Assembly (NCBI GenBank): GCA_934633985.1
Contig: CAKTYU010000011.1
Span: 1-42,584, forward strand
Direction of reading: 5' to 3'
Length of the DNA: 42,584 bases
From: an uncultured Clostridia bacterium
GTDB lineage: Bacteria; Bacillota; Clostridia; Christensenellales; CAG-138
In this document: piece after piece, positions 24,350 through 33,246 of the stretch
Position numbering within the stretch: the stretch's first letter is position 1
How the letters are laid out: every line of letters begins with the position of its first letter
Notes under the pieces: model-generated
Databases searched by the model: none
Told to the model about the DNA's origin: nothing
The model's input: the letters and a program-made list of their open reading frames with translations, nothing else
Program-made: the position numbers and the translations under genes

Positions 24350-25213
24350 ATGGAAGGAAAAAACGTATCGGCCAAGCGCCGCGCATATACCGGCCTTATG
24401 AAGTGCCTGATGTGGCTCTCCGCCGGGCTCACCTGCCTGCTTGTGCTGTTTCTGATAGGCTATGTGCTGTGCAGGGGGCTGCCCAACATAACATGGAAGC
24501 TGCTCTCCACCTCCCCAAGCTATCTTGCGGACAGCATAGGCATACTGCCCGATCTGATGAATACCCTGTATATCGTGATAGCTACCATATTCATCGTGAT
24601 GCCTCTGGGGGTAGGGGCGGCGATATACCTTACCGAGTATGCCTCAAACAAGCGGGTGGTAAACGCCATAGAGTATGCCGCGGAGACGCTGTCGGGAATA
24701 CCTTCGATAATATACGGTTTAGTGGGAATGCTCTTTTTCTGCCGGTTCTGCAAAATGGGGACCTCCCTTATGGCAGGAGCCCTTACCCTGGTGATAATGA
24801 ACCTGCCCACCGTGATGCGTACCACTCAGGAGAGCCTTAAAACGGTTCCGCAAAGCTACCGCGAGGGCGCATTCGGCTTGGGCGCCGGCAAATGGCGCGT
24901 TATACGCACGGTGGTGCTTCCCGGCTGTACGGACGGCGTTATTACCGGCTGCATACTCGCCATAGGGCGCATACTCGGCGAATCGGCAGCGCTGCTGTTT
25001 ACGGCGGGCCTTGCCCATACGCTGCACGGCTTCATCCTGGGGCTTAAGGGCTCCGGCGCTACCCTTACCGTCGCCCTTTACGTATACGCAAAGGAGCGGG
25101 GCGAGTTTGAGGTGGCCTTTGCCATAGCCGCCATACTCATGCTGCTTACGCTGATAATAAACCTCTCTGCCGACCTTGCGGCAAGATACTTCAGGAGGAA
25201 AAAGGAACTATGA
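24350..25213 (+). CDS. pstA: Phosphate ABC transporter permease PstA
   Basis: Second Pst membrane subunit, 287 residues, six helices. Typical segments are DSIGILPDLMNTLYIVIAT near residue 62, SGIPSIIYGLVGMLFF near residue 115 and the EAA loop SYREGAFGLGAGKWRVIRTV, then GRILGESAALLFTAG. The stop overlaps the pstB start by four bases. Confidence 0.94.
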   Translation: MEGKNVSAKRRAYTGLMKCLMWLSAGLTCLLVLFLIGYVLCRGLPNITWKLLSTSPSYLADSIGILPDLMNTLYIVIATIFIVMPLGVGAAIYLTEYASNKRVVNAIEYAAETLSGIPSIIYGLVGMLFFCRFCKMGTSLMAGALTLVIMNLPTVMRTTQESLKTVPQSYREGAFGLGAGKWRVIRTVVLPGCTDGVITGCILAIGRILGESAALLFTAGLAHTLHGFILGLKGSGATLTVALYVYAKERGEFEVAFAIAAILMLLTLIINLSADLAARYFRRKKEL

Positions 25214-25965
25214 CCAACATAATCACCGCACAGGATCTATGCCTCTGGTACGGCAGCCATCAGGCGCTTAAGGATATAAATATAGATATACCCGAAAAGA
25301 GCATAACCGCCCTCATCGGGCCCTCCGGCTGCGGGAAATCCACCTTTCTAAAAACGCTGAACCGCATGAACGACCTAATACCCGACGTCAGGATAACGGG
25401 CAGCGTGAAATACCGGGAAGCCGACATATTCAACCCCGCTACGGACGTAAATGAGCTGCGCCGTCAGATAGGCATGGTTTTCCAGAAGCCCAACCCCTTC
25501 CCAATGAGCATATACGACAACATCGCATACGGCCCGCGCACCCACGGCGTCAGGAACAAGGCCAAGCTGGACGACATCGTCGAGCGTTCCCTGCGGGGCG
25601 CCGCTATCTGGGACGAGGTAAAGGACAGGCTCAGGAAAAACGCCATCGGCCTTTCCGGAGGCCAACAGCAAAGGCTTTGCATAGCCCGCGCCCTGGCCGT
25701 GGAGCCGGAGGTGCTGCTCATGGACGAGCCCACCAGCGCCCTTGATCCCATCTCTACTTCTAAGATAGAGGAGCTGGCGATGCAGCTCAGGGAGAAATAC
25801 ACCATAGTCATAGTCACCCACAATATGCAGCAGGCGGTGAGGATATCCGACAACACCGCGTTCTTCCTGCTGGGTGAGCTTATAGAATACGGCAACACTG
25901 AGCAGATATTCTCACAGCCCAAAAACAAAAAGACAGAAGACTACATCACGGGGAGGTTCGGTTAA
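25210..25965 (+). CDS. pstB: Phosphate ABC transporter ATPase PstB
   Basis: Energy subunit of the phosphate importer, 251 residues. Walker A is GPSGCGKST at 37-45. The Q-loop lies in MVFQKPNPFPMS, the signature is LSGGQQQR and Walker B is VLLMDEPTSALDP. The phrase NRMNDLIPDVRITG is specific to PstB. The phoU gene begins two bases after the stop codon. Confidence 0.96.
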   Translation: MTNIITAQDLCLWYGSHQALKDINIDIPEKSITALIGPSGCGKSTFLKTLNRMNDLIPDVRITGSVKYREADIFNPATDVNELRRQIGMVFQKPNPFPMSIYDNIAYGPRTHGVRNKAKLDDIVERSLRGAAIWDEVKDRLRKNAIGLSGGQQQRLCIARALAVEPEVLLMDEPTSALDPISTSKIEELAMQLREKYTIVIVTHNMQQAVRISDNTAFFLLGELIEYGNTEQIFSQPKNKKTEDYITGRFG

Positions 25966-25967
25966 AG

Positions 25968-26612
25968 ATGAGAAGCCGTTTTGACGAGCAGCTTGCGCTG
26001 CTCAACAAGGAACTTATAGAGATGGGCGCGCTGTGTGAGGAGGTAATAAAGCTGGCCTCGGAGGCGCTGACGGAGCGCAGCGCGGCACTCGCCGCAAAGG
26101 TGACTCCTTTGGATTCCGAGATAGACCAGAAGGAGCGCACCATAGAATCAATGTGCCTGAAGCTGCTGCTTCAGCAGCAGCCTGTGGCGCGGGATCTCCG
26201 GCAGATATCCGCAGCGCTTAAAATGATAACCGATATGGAGCGCATAGGCGATCAGGCCGAGGATATCGCGGAGATAATCACCTTCCTCGACGGGCGCCCC
26301 GCGGAAAACGATGACCTCATGCGGGAAATGGCAAAGGCCGCCATCAAAATGGTGACGGAAAGCGTTGATGCATACGTAAAGCATGATATAATGTTGGCAG
26401 AAAAGGTCGTGGCGGATGACGATACCGTGGACGATTACTTCGACCAGGTAAAGCGGCGGCTCATAACCAAGATAGCCGAAAAGCCCGACGACGGCGAGTA
26501 CGCCCTCGACCTTCTGATGATTGCAAAATATTTCGAGCGCATAGGCGACCACGCGGTAAACATTGCCGAATGGGTGATATTCTCGGTAACAGGCGTTCAC
26601 AAGGAGGTATAG
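25968..26612 (+). CDS. phoU: Phosphate signalling regulator PhoU
   Basis: Cytoplasmic helical-bundle protein that couples PstB activity to the PhoR kinase. The 214 residues contain the two PhoU repeats, with the metal-binding type motifs DLRQISAALKMITDMERIGD near residue 65 and DLLMIAKYFERIGDHAVNI near residue 180. It sits between the transporter genes and the two-component genes, as expected. AAGGAGG-like sites on both sides keep the operon tight. Confidence 0.94.
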   Translation: MRSRFDEQLALLNKELIEMGALCEEVIKLASEALTERSAALAAKVTPLDSEIDQKERTIESMCLKLLLQQQPVARDLRQISAALKMITDMERIGDQAEDIAEIITFLDGRPAENDDLMREMAKAAIKMVTESVDAYVKHDIMLAEKVVADDDTVDDYFDQVKRRLITKIAEKPDDGEYALDLLMIAKYFERIGDHAVNIAEWVIFSVTGVHKEV

Positions 26613-26613
26613 C

Positions 26614-27288
26614 ATGATCTGGTGCGTTGAGGATGACGCGAGCATCAGGGATATCGAGGTATACGCACTGCAATCCACCGGCTTTGAGGCGCAGGGCTTC
26701 GAGGACGGGGCTTCGTTTTGGGAAGCGCTGCAAAAGCAACAGCCCGAGCTGGTGGTGCTGGACGTCATGCTGCCCGGCATAGACGGTATGGAGCTGCTTC
26801 GCCGCATGAAGTCCTCCCCCAAGCTCGCCTCCATACCCGTGGTGATGGCTACCGCCAAGGGCGCGGAGTACGATAAAATACAGGGGCTCGACCTGGGCGC
26901 TGATTACTATATCGCAAAGCCCTTCGGCGTAATGGAGCTGGTCTCCTGCGTAAAGGCCGTGCTGCGCCGCTGCGCGCCAAAGCAGGTGGAGCATCTTCTG
27001 AAGGCCGGCGGCCTAATAGTCAACCTCGACCAGCATACAGTCTCCGCGGACGGCGAGCGCATTGCCCTCACCTTCAAGGAATTTGAGCTTCTGCGCCTGT
27101 TCCTCTCCCACCCCGGCATGGCCTTTACCCGCGATCAGCTCATGGAGGAAATATGGGGCACCGACTATCTCGGGGAAAGCAGGACGGTGGATATGCACAT
27201 CCGCACGCTGCGCCAGAAGCTCGGTAAATACGGCGATATGATAGAGACGGTGCGCAATGTAGGCTACCGGCTGGAGGTATCACAATGA
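26614..27288 (+). CDS. phoP: Response regulator PhoP/PhoB
   Basis: OmpR-family DNA-binding response regulator of 224 residues. The receiver domain has acidic residues EDD at 6-8, phospho-acceptor Asp50 in LVVLDVMLPG and a Lys in IAKPFG. The C-terminal winged helix includes LTFKEFELLRLFLSHPGMAF and VDMHIRTLRQKLG. GGAGG lies before the ATG. The stop overlaps the phoR start by four bases. Its likely targets include the TTTTACA boxes upstream of pstS. Confidence 0.93.
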   Translation: MIWCVEDDASIRDIEVYALQSTGFEAQGFEDGASFWEALQKQQPELVVLDVMLPGIDGMELLRRMKSSPKLASIPVVMATAKGAEYDKIQGLDLGADYYIAKPFGVMELVSCVKAVLRRCAPKQVEHLLKAGGLIVNLDQHTVSADGERIALTFKEFELLRLFLSHPGMAFTRDQLMEEIWGTDYLGESRTVDMHIRTLRQKLGKYGDMIETVRNVGYRLEVSQ

Positions 27289-28943
27289 CGAAAAAGATAT
27301 TCCACTCCATACTTCTCGTTGCAGGGGCGGTATTGCTCGCCAGCCTGTTCGTAATAACCGGCGCGCTGTACGAATACTTCGGCATAGTACAGAAAAAACA
27401 GCTGAAGGACGAGCTCGGCCTTGCGGCAGTATCCGTCGAGCAGCAGGGCGACGGCTTTTTAAGGCTGATATCCTCTGACCGCTACCGCATTACATGGATA
27501 AACGCCGAGGGCGGCGTCATATATGACACCCGCAGGGACGCTGAAAGCCTTGAAAAGCACGATGACCGCACCGAGATAAGGCAGGCGCTTGAGAACGGCT
27601 ACGGCGAAAGCGTCCGCTACTCCTCTACCCTCCTCGAAAAGACCATATACTGCGCACAAAGGCTCAAGGATGGCAGCGTGCTGCGCATCTCCATAAGCCA
27701 AGCCACCATAGGCGTGCTGGTAATGGGGATCATCCAGCCCATTCTCGTGGTGCTGATAACGGCGCTGGCGCTGTCCGGCGCGCTGGCAAAGCGCCTGTCA
27801 AGGCGCATAGTAGAGCCTCTGAACAGCCTCGATTTAGAGCATCCTCTGGATAACGATTCCTATGAGGAGCTCTCTCCCCTGCTCAACCGTATAAACAGGC
27901 AGCATAACCAGATAAATGCGCAGATGCGGGAGCTTAAAAAGCGCACCGACCGGTTCGCCCAGATAACGGCCAGCATGAACGAGGGCCTCGTGCTCCTGGA
28001 TAACCGCGGCTGCATAATGAGCATCAACCCCGCCGCCATTGATATTTTCGGCGCTGAGCCCTCCTGCGTCGGCCGGGATTTCCTTTCCGTAGACCGAAGC
28101 CACGACATGAGCGTGGCCATACAGTCCGCGCTAAAGGAAGGCCACAGTGAGATACACGCCGAGCGCAAGGGGCTTATATATCAATTCGATATAAGCCGCA
28201 TAGCGGCGGAGGGCGAGACCGCGGGCGTGGTCATACTTGCCTTCGATATAACGGAAAAGGAGACCGCCGAGCAGAACCGCCGCGAGTTCACCGCAAATGT
28301 CTCACATGAGCTCAAGACCCCCTTGCAAGGAATAATCGGCAGCGCCGAGCTGATAGAAAACGGCATGGTAAAGCCTGAGGATATGCCCCGTTTTATAGGG
28401 CATATACGCTCTGAGGCGCAGCGCCTCGTCGCCCTTATAGGCGACATAATACGCCTTTCCCAGCTTGACGAGGGCTGCGATATGCCACGCGAAAACGTCG
28501 ATCTTCTCTCCCTCGCCTCCTCGACGGCAGACGATCTTCGCCAATCCGCCGAAGGGAAGGGCATAAGCATCGCCGTCGAAGGCTCCCCCGCCAATGTATA
28601 CGGCGTCAGGAGGCTGCTGCATGAGATAGTATACAACCTCTGCGACAACGCCATAAGGTACAACAGGCAGGGCGGCAGCGTAAAGATAAGCACGGCAAGT
28701 GCAGGCGGCTCCGCCTCCGTCACCGTTTCCGACAATGGGATAGGCATCGCGCCGGAGTACCAAGGCCGCATATTCGAGCGCTTCTTTAGGGTGGATAAGA
28801 GCCACTCCAAGTCCTCCGGCGGCACCGGACTAGGCCTTTCCATAGTAAAGCACGCGGTGCAGTACCACCACGGCAGGATCGAGCTTGCCAGCGCCCCCGG
28901 CGAGGGCACCTCCGTAACAGTTTCATTCCCCGCCATACGCTAA
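27285..28943 (+). CDS. phoR: Phosphate sensor histidine kinase PhoR
   Basis: Membrane sensor kinase of 552 residues. Two membrane segments (about 8-30 and 143-168) flank a short outside domain. A linker/HAMP-like region (170-220) is followed by a PAS domain (about 225-325), the HisKA domain with His341 in NVSHELKTPLQG, and the HATPase domain (N box LCDNAIRYN, G1 DNGIGIAP, G2 GGTGLGLSIVK). The architecture matches PhoR of Firmicutes. It closes the pst-pho operon and is followed by a terminator. Confidence 0.93.
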   Translation: MTKKIFHSILLVAGAVLLASLFVITGALYEYFGIVQKKQLKDELGLAAVSVEQQGDGFLRLISSDRYRITWINAEGGVIYDTRRDAESLEKHDDRTEIRQALENGYGESVRYSSTLLEKTIYCAQRLKDGSVLRISISQATIGVLVMGIIQPILVVLITALALSGALAKRLSRRIVEPLNSLDLEHPLDNDSYEELSPLLNRINRQHNQINAQMRELKKRTDRFAQITASMNEGLVLLDNRGCIMSINPAAIDIFGAEPSCVGRDFLSVDRSHDMSVAIQSALKEGHSEIHAERKGLIYQFDISRIAAEGETAGVVILAFDITEKETAEQNRREFTANVSHELKTPLQGIIGSAELIENGMVKPEDMPRFIGHIRSEAQRLVALIGDIIRLSQLDEGCDMPRENVDLLSLASSTADDLRQSAEGKGISIAVEGSPANVYGVRRLLHEIVYNLCDNAIRYNRQGGSVKISTASAGGSASVTVSDNGIGIAPEYQGRIFERFFRVDKSHSKSSGGTGLGLSIVKHAVQYHHGRIELASAPGEGTSVTVSFPAIR

Positions 28944-28960
28944 ACGCCATATACCATCTA

Positions 28961-29000
28961 AAAGCAGGCTTCCCCAATATCGCGGGAAGCCTGCTTTTTT
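28961..29000. terminator. Bidirectional terminator between phoR and the dipeptidase gene
   Basis: AAAGCAGGCTTCCC / GGGAAGCCTGCTTT forms a perfect 14-base stem with a nine-base loop, followed by T's on the plus strand and preceded by A's that serve the minus strand. It lies between two convergent operons. Confidence 0.92.
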
Positions 29001-29019
29001 GTGTGTAAGATATTCTTGT

Positions 29020-29994
29020 TTAACCTATGGTATCCTTTATAACGCGCTGGAAGTTGAGCCTTGCGACCTTCTCCATATCCTCCTTGCTCATGCCCATCTT
29101 CTCGAAGCAGGCAAAGAGATTAGGTATCTCGGAGCAGTTTGAGAGCCCCTTCGTACACGGGCTGCCGGTGTCGGTCATCGAGCCCATGGTATCGGGGTTG
29201 TCGATGAACTCGAAGAAGTCGAAGCCGCAGCCGACATGGTCTATACCCATTACGTCTATCATGTGCGCCGCGTGCTCCGCGAGGCGCTGGACTGTTTGAT
29301 TCTCGGGGTCGTCGTCTATGAAGATGTTAAACGCATTCAAGCCCACGACGCCGTTTATATCGCGTATGGCGCGGAGCTGATCGTCCGTAAGGTTGCGGAG
29401 CACGCCGCAAAGCGCACGGCTGTTGGAATGAGATGCGATAAACGGCTTACGGGTGATCTTGATAAGATCCCAGAAGCCCGTGTCGTTAAGGTGCGAAACG
29501 TCCAGCAGCATACCCTTTTCCTGCATGCGCCGGACGGCCTCCTTGCCGAGATCCGTCAATCCGTAATCCTTGCCGGAGAGCGCGCCCGCGCCAAGGTCGT
29601 TTGCCTCGTTCCAGGTCAATATGCCGTGGCGGCAGCCGAAATCGTAATAGCGGTCTATCCAGCTAAGGTCCTTGCCCATGGCCGCCATGCCCTCTATGCC
29701 GATAAAGATATATATCTTGCCGTCAGCCTTGGCCTTCATCATCTCGTCGTAGGTATGGACGATACGGAATGACCGGCACTCGGCGATCTCCGCCCTGACG
29801 GCGGACATTATCTGCTCTGTGCGCTTTACGTAGTCTACATCATACGGCGGGTCTACCCAAATGACAAAAATGCTTCCTTCAACGCCACCCTTGCGAAGAC
29901 GCTCCAGATGGCAGTGATCAAATACGTTCGTCTCGCCTTTCATGCGGTGAGTCGTAACGTCACACCAAATGTCTGAGTGTGCATCAAAATACAT
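29020..29994 (-). CDS. Membrane dipeptidase-like peptidase (M19 family)
   Basis: Zinc dipeptidase of the M19 amidohydrolase-fold family, 324 residues and lacking a signal peptide, so probably cytoplasmic. Metal ligands are visible as DAHSD at 4-8, Glu in FIGIEGMAAM near residue 120, His in LLDVSHLND and His in ASHSNSRAL. GVVGLNAF and DHVGCGFDF are further family motifs. AAAGG lies seven bases before the ATG. It is the downstream partner of the DUF819 membrane protein, suggesting uptake followed by hydrolysis of a dipeptide or a similar compound. Confidence 0.9.
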   Translation of the reverse strand: MYFDAHSDIWCDVTTHRMKGETNVFDHCHLERLRKGGVEGSIFVIWVDPPYDVDYVKRTEQIMSAVRAEIAECRSFRIVHTYDEMMKAKADGKIYIFIGIEGMAAMGKDLSWIDRYYDFGCRHGILTWNEANDLGAGALSGKDYGLTDLGKEAVRRMQEKGMLLDVSHLNDTGFWDLIKITRKPFIASHSNSRALCGVLRNLTDDQLRAIRDINGVVGLNAFNIFIDDDPENQTVQRLAEHAAHMIDVMGIDHVGCGFDFFEFIDNPDTMGSMTDTGSPCTKGLSNCSEIPNLFACFEKMGMSKEDMEKVARLNFQRVIKDTIG

Positions 29995-30027
29995 AGCTTC
30001 GCCTTTCGTAAAATCACAAAGGTCACA

Positions 30028-30057
30028 GGCGCACCTCTGTTTTATAAGAGGTGCGCC
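30028..30057 (-). promoter_or_regulatory. Intercistronic hairpin between DUF819 and dipeptidase genes
   Basis: GGCGCACCTCT / AGAGGTGCGCC is a perfect 11-base stem with an eight-base loop. No T-run follows in either direction, so it is likely an RNA processing or stability element within the operon rather than a terminator. Confidence 0.55.
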
Positions 30058-30104
30058 GGAGTTGATACTATGGTCACAAAACAGCCGGCTTGATCAGATA
30101 GAGC

Positions 30105-31343
30105 TTATGCGCCGAGGAAAATGCCGACCATGGTACCGGCGTAGTTGCCGACAACATAGCCCAGCACGCCCACCAGCATCGCAGGGCCTACCAGCCTCGT
30201 CCAGCCCTGGGAGATCGCCATGCCGGCAGCGGTCGTCGGGCCGCCGATGTTGGCATTGGAGGCGATTATGGAATCCTCAAGCGTAGCCTTGAAGATCTTC
30301 GCGGCGAGGAAGCAGAAGAGCATGTTCGTGAGAACCATTATGGTGGTCAGCACGAGCAGCAGCGGGGACTTGGTGAGGACGGTCATTATATTGGCAGGTA
30401 CGCCGATGACGAACAGGAAGAGGTAGATGAGATAAGTACCGATCTCCTGGGAACCGTGCATCTTGGATACCTTCTCTGAGCAGAAGGTTGCGACTATTAC
30501 GGAAATAGTGGTTATCCAGACATACTGGCTGCCGAAGAACTGGCCGATGAAGTTAAGGAACGGGTTGCCGCCGATGCCGGAGAAGATACCGGATATGAGA
30601 CGGGATACCCAAACTACGATTATAGCGTAGGCGAAGTTATACGCAATATCCTTGAGGGATATGTCCTTGCGGCTCCAGAAAGCGGCAGCCTGAGTCTGTG
30701 CGGCTTCCTTAGAGGCGCCGGCCTCTACATCTTTGATGTGCGGATGCGCGAAGTGCTTGCGGAAGAACTTGGAGCCCGCGCAGGCGATAAGAACGAAGAA
30801 GTAAGCGGCCATAAGCAGGTTATCCGCTACGGTAGCGGCAGCGGTGAGATCATCACCGGCAGCATACTGGGAAGCCATTGCCGCAAAGTTTACGCCGCCG
30901 CCGATGTAAGAGCCGGTCATCATGGAGGCTACCTTTGCAAGGCCCTGTGCATCGCCGAAGGGCGCGCGCAGGATGTAATAAGCGAGGAATGCGCCGGCTA
31001 CCGTGCCGAGTGCGCCGATAAGGAACACTATAAGCATACGGCCGGTATCCTTCCATACGCGGCTGAGGTTGCACTGCAGCAGCAGCAGCGGGATCGCCAT
31101 GGGAACTACCACACCCCAGACGATATCGTCATACAGCGCGCAGCTCGTCGGGATAACGCCGAGGTTTGCGAGCACCATCGCCATTATCAGCGCGATTATG
31201 GCGCCGGAGACCTTGGAGGCCCACTGATACTTCTGCTCAAGGTGTATTGAAAGCGCAACGCCTATGCACATTACACCCATCAGACCCCAGATGTTGTCCG
31301 CCGCAATCAGGGTATGTCCGAAAAGATTTTCAAATAACGTCAT
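30105..31343 (-). CDS. DUF819 family membrane protein
   Basis: Polytopic membrane protein of 412 residues with about ten to twelve helices, belonging to DUF819 (YjcL-like). Conserved stretches include MMTGSYIGGGVNFAAMA near residue 142 and SNANIGGPTTAAGMA near residue 370, two related repeats typical of a transporter with inverted halves. A hydrophilic loop lies at about 200-235. A GAAGGGAG ribosome site lies before the ATG. The substrate is not known; the downstream dipeptidase suggests a small peptide or amino acid derivative. Confidence 0.85.
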   Translation of the reverse strand: MTLFENLFGHTLIAADNIWGLMGVMCIGVALSIHLEQKYQWASKVSGAIIALIMAMVLANLGVIPTSCALYDDIVWGVVVPMAIPLLLLQCNLSRVWKDTGRMLIVFLIGALGTVAGAFLAYYILRAPFGDAQGLAKVASMMTGSYIGGGVNFAAMASQYAAGDDLTAAATVADNLLMAAYFFVLIACAGSKFFRKHFAHPHIKDVEAGASKEAAQTQAAAFWSRKDISLKDIAYNFAYAIIVVWVSRLISGIFSGIGGNPFLNFIGQFFGSQYVWITTISVIVATFCSEKVSKMHGSQEIGTYLIYLFLFVIGVPANIMTVLTKSPLLLVLTTIMVLTNMLFCFLAAKIFKATLEDSIIASNANIGGPTTAAGMAISQGWTRLVGPAMLVGVLGYVVGNYAGTMVGIFLGA

Positions 31344-31548
31344 ACTAAAAAAATACTCCCTTCTGACTTCTTCTCCTAAAATGATTAAGTAAAAATACGA
31401 TGGGTAGAAAATATGTGATTTCGGCGGCGCCGGCCACCCGTCGAAAAGCTATATCAATATTAGCACTATTTATGTCGGAAAGCAATAGCGGGACAGCGCG
31501 GAGGAGCCACTTTTTTTATATATATTTTACAAAGGGCCGCTTTTGAAT

Positions 31549-31577
31549 TTGACATTGGAGAGTTACCATCTTATCAT
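31549..31577 (+). promoter_or_regulatory. Sigma-A promoter for the HAD hydrolase gene
   Basis: A consensus TTGACA (31549-31554), a 17-base spacer and TATCAT (31572-31577) stand about 35 bases before the ATG at 31612. AGAAGG serves as the ribosome site. Confidence 0.7.
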
Positions 31578-31611
31578 AAAGATTGAATAAGAAAAAGAAA
31601 GAAGGTATGAT

Positions 31612-32397
31612 ATGATCGAATTAAGGAACAAAAAGGGCTTTATATGCGATATGGACGGCGTAATTTACCACGGCAACAAGCTGCTGCCCGGCGTAAAGGA
31701 GTTCGTTGACTGGCTATATAGGGAAAACAAGAACTTCCTTTTCCTCACCAACTCCTCAGAGCGCTCCCCAAAGGAGCTTCAGCAAAAGCTAAAGCGCATG
31801 GGACTGGATGTGGACGAAAGCCATTTCTATACAAGCGCGCTGGCGACTGCACGCTTCATAAGCTCCCAGTCGCCTGAAAGCAGCGCCTATGTGATAGGCG
31901 GCGCGGGCCTCATAATGGCTCTGCACGACGAAGGCATAACCATGAACGACGTTGACCCGGATTACGTTATAATCGGCGAGGGCAACACCTACAACTACGA
32001 AAACATACTAAAGGCGGTGCATCTGGTGATGAAGGGCGCAAAGCTCATCGGCACCAACAGCGACCTTACCGGCCCCTCCGAGGACGGCATAATCCCCGCC
32101 TGCCGGGCGATGATCGCCCCCATTGAGATGGCCACCGGTCAAAACGCCTATTTCATAGGCAAGCCCAACCCACTTATGATGCGGACAGGCCTTAGGATAC
32201 TGGGCGTACACTCCGAGGACGCGGTAATGATAGGCGACCGCATGGATACCGACATGGTTGCGGGGATCGAGACCGGCCTTGATACCTGCCTCGTGCTCTC
32301 AGGCGTGACCGACCGCTCCGACATAAAAAAATTCCCCTACCGCCCGCGGCTGGTGCTGAACGGCGTAGGCGATATACCGGCAGAGCCGAATAGTTAG
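31612..32397 (+). CDS. HAD-IIA family phosphatase (NagD-like)
   Basis: Cytoplasmic phosphatase of 261 residues with the C2-type cap of NagD/AraL/PGP enzymes. The nucleophile motif is DMDGVIYHG (Asp13 and Asp15), motif II is FLTNSSERSP, and motifs III and IV are GKPNPLMM and MIGDRMDTDMVAG. Likely substrates are sugar phosphates or nucleotides, and cannot be narrowed further. It has its own promoter and is the last intact core-type gene before the AT-richer accessory region. The end of the gene touches a relic of a sugar kinase on the other strand. Confidence 0.92.
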   Translation: MIELRNKKGFICDMDGVIYHGNKLLPGVKEFVDWLYRENKNFLFLTNSSERSPKELQQKLKRMGLDVDESHFYTSALATARFISSQSPESSAYVIGGAGLIMALHDEGITMNDVDPDYVIIGEGNTYNYENILKAVHLVMKGAKLIGTNSDLTGPSEDGIIPACRAMIAPIEMATGQNAYFIGKPNPLMMRTGLRILGVHSEDAVMIGDRMDTDMVAGIETGLDTCLVLSGVTDRSDIKKFPYRPRLVLNGVGDIPAEPNS

Positions 32398-32545
32398 GCT
32401 CATAGACTGTTTTATTCCGAAAATTGCAGAGCACACCCTTTTCGCCTAACGTAAGGACTATATCTGTATTCTGGTACTTTGCCTTTAAACTCTTGATTAT
32501 ATCCTCTGGCTCCCTTTCTCCCGAAAGTGCTTCTCCTTTCTGGTT
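32398..32545 (-). pseudogene. Relic of a PfkB/ribokinase-family sugar kinase
   Basis: Reading the minus strand from 32545, an open frame of about 50 codons gives a start like NQKGEALSGEREPEDI and later IVLTLGEKGVLCNF. The order E-L-SGE, a short helix and then VLTLGEKGV is characteristic of the middle of PfkB-family kinases. A stop codon sits just before this stretch, and the similarity stops at the HAD gene, so both ends of the original gene are missing. No start or ribosome site is available, hence pseudogene. Confidence 0.55.
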
Positions 32546-32574
32546 TGATTATCCTATAATTTGATTAGCAATCA

Positions 32575-32630
32575 CACTCACGTAGCGTATAATATGATGA
32601 ATTTTTTCGGTTTCTACGCTACGTAGAGTG
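32575..32630. repeat. Inverted repeat at the edge of the accessory region
   Basis: CACTCACGTAGCGTA (32575-32589) pairs with TACGCTACGTAGAGTG (32615-32630) with one bulged base, around a 25-base AT-rich loop. It sits between the kinase relic and the 3' end of the VanZ-like gene. It may be a terminator for that gene, although no T-run follows, or the end of a lost mobile element. Confidence 0.55.
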
Positions 32631-32640
32631 AAATTTGAAG

Positions 32641-33081
32641 TTACAGAACCATTTCCCATAGTAAAGATGAAATAAATGGTTGAAGGAAGAACATAATAAG
32701 TGCTACAGATGCACATATTATGTAAAAGTCGTTCTTTTTTGAATTTTCCACTATTCTTCTTGTAAAGATACCTGTAAACCAATATGCAATAAGATACCCG
32801 ATTAAAGTACCTGTAATGTTTGTAATAATGTCATCTATATCTGTCGTTCGTCCAGTGAAAATTTGAGCTATTTCGATAAATGATGTCATTGCAAATCCTG
32901 CTGTAAATAATTTTCTCGCATTCCTGAATTCTTTCCATAAAACTGGCAGAAAGAAGCCAAGGGGAACAAACAATAACACATTCAAGCACGCATTACTGAA
33001 ATCATTTATCATATATGCAAAAGGAATTATATTTACCGTCAATTCAACTTTTAATGATATTATATTTGGAAAACCTACCAA
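32641..33081 (-). CDS. VanZ-like family membrane protein, N-terminus probably frameshifted
   Basis: Small membrane protein of the VanZ-like family, 146 residues in the open frame, with about four helices. The VanZ pattern is NVLLFVPLGFFLP, then TSFIEIAQIFTGRTTDIDDI and ITNITGTLIGY. VanZ proteins are linked to teicoplanin resistance or general envelope functions; most are uncharacterised. The open frame begins at a TTG with no ribosome site. A proper GGAGGT plus ATG lies at 33143, and that frame runs 15 codons (MYRIYSTLIEILDSI) to a stop. Adding one base in the run at 33109-33112 would join it to the VanZ frame. The gene is AT-rich compared with its surroundings. Confidence 0.75.
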   Translation of the reverse strand: MVGFPNIISLKVELTVNIIPFAYMINDFSNACLNVLLFVPLGFFLPVLWKEFRNARKLFTAGFAMTSFIEIAQIFTGRTTDIDDIITNITGTLIGYLIAYWFTGIFTRRIVENSKKNDFYIICASVALIMFFLQPFISSLLWEMVL

Positions 33082-33246
33082 TGCTAAAACAGCAGTTAAA
33101 TAGAATCCAAAATTTCGATAAGTGTACTATATATTCTATACATGTTTTTCTACCTCCACAATTGCTCTCCCCTTATCTTCCGGACACTGTGGTCGGCTAC
33201 TGTCTTCATTTTGTTGGGACAAGAGAGCGACCGTCTCATATATTGG

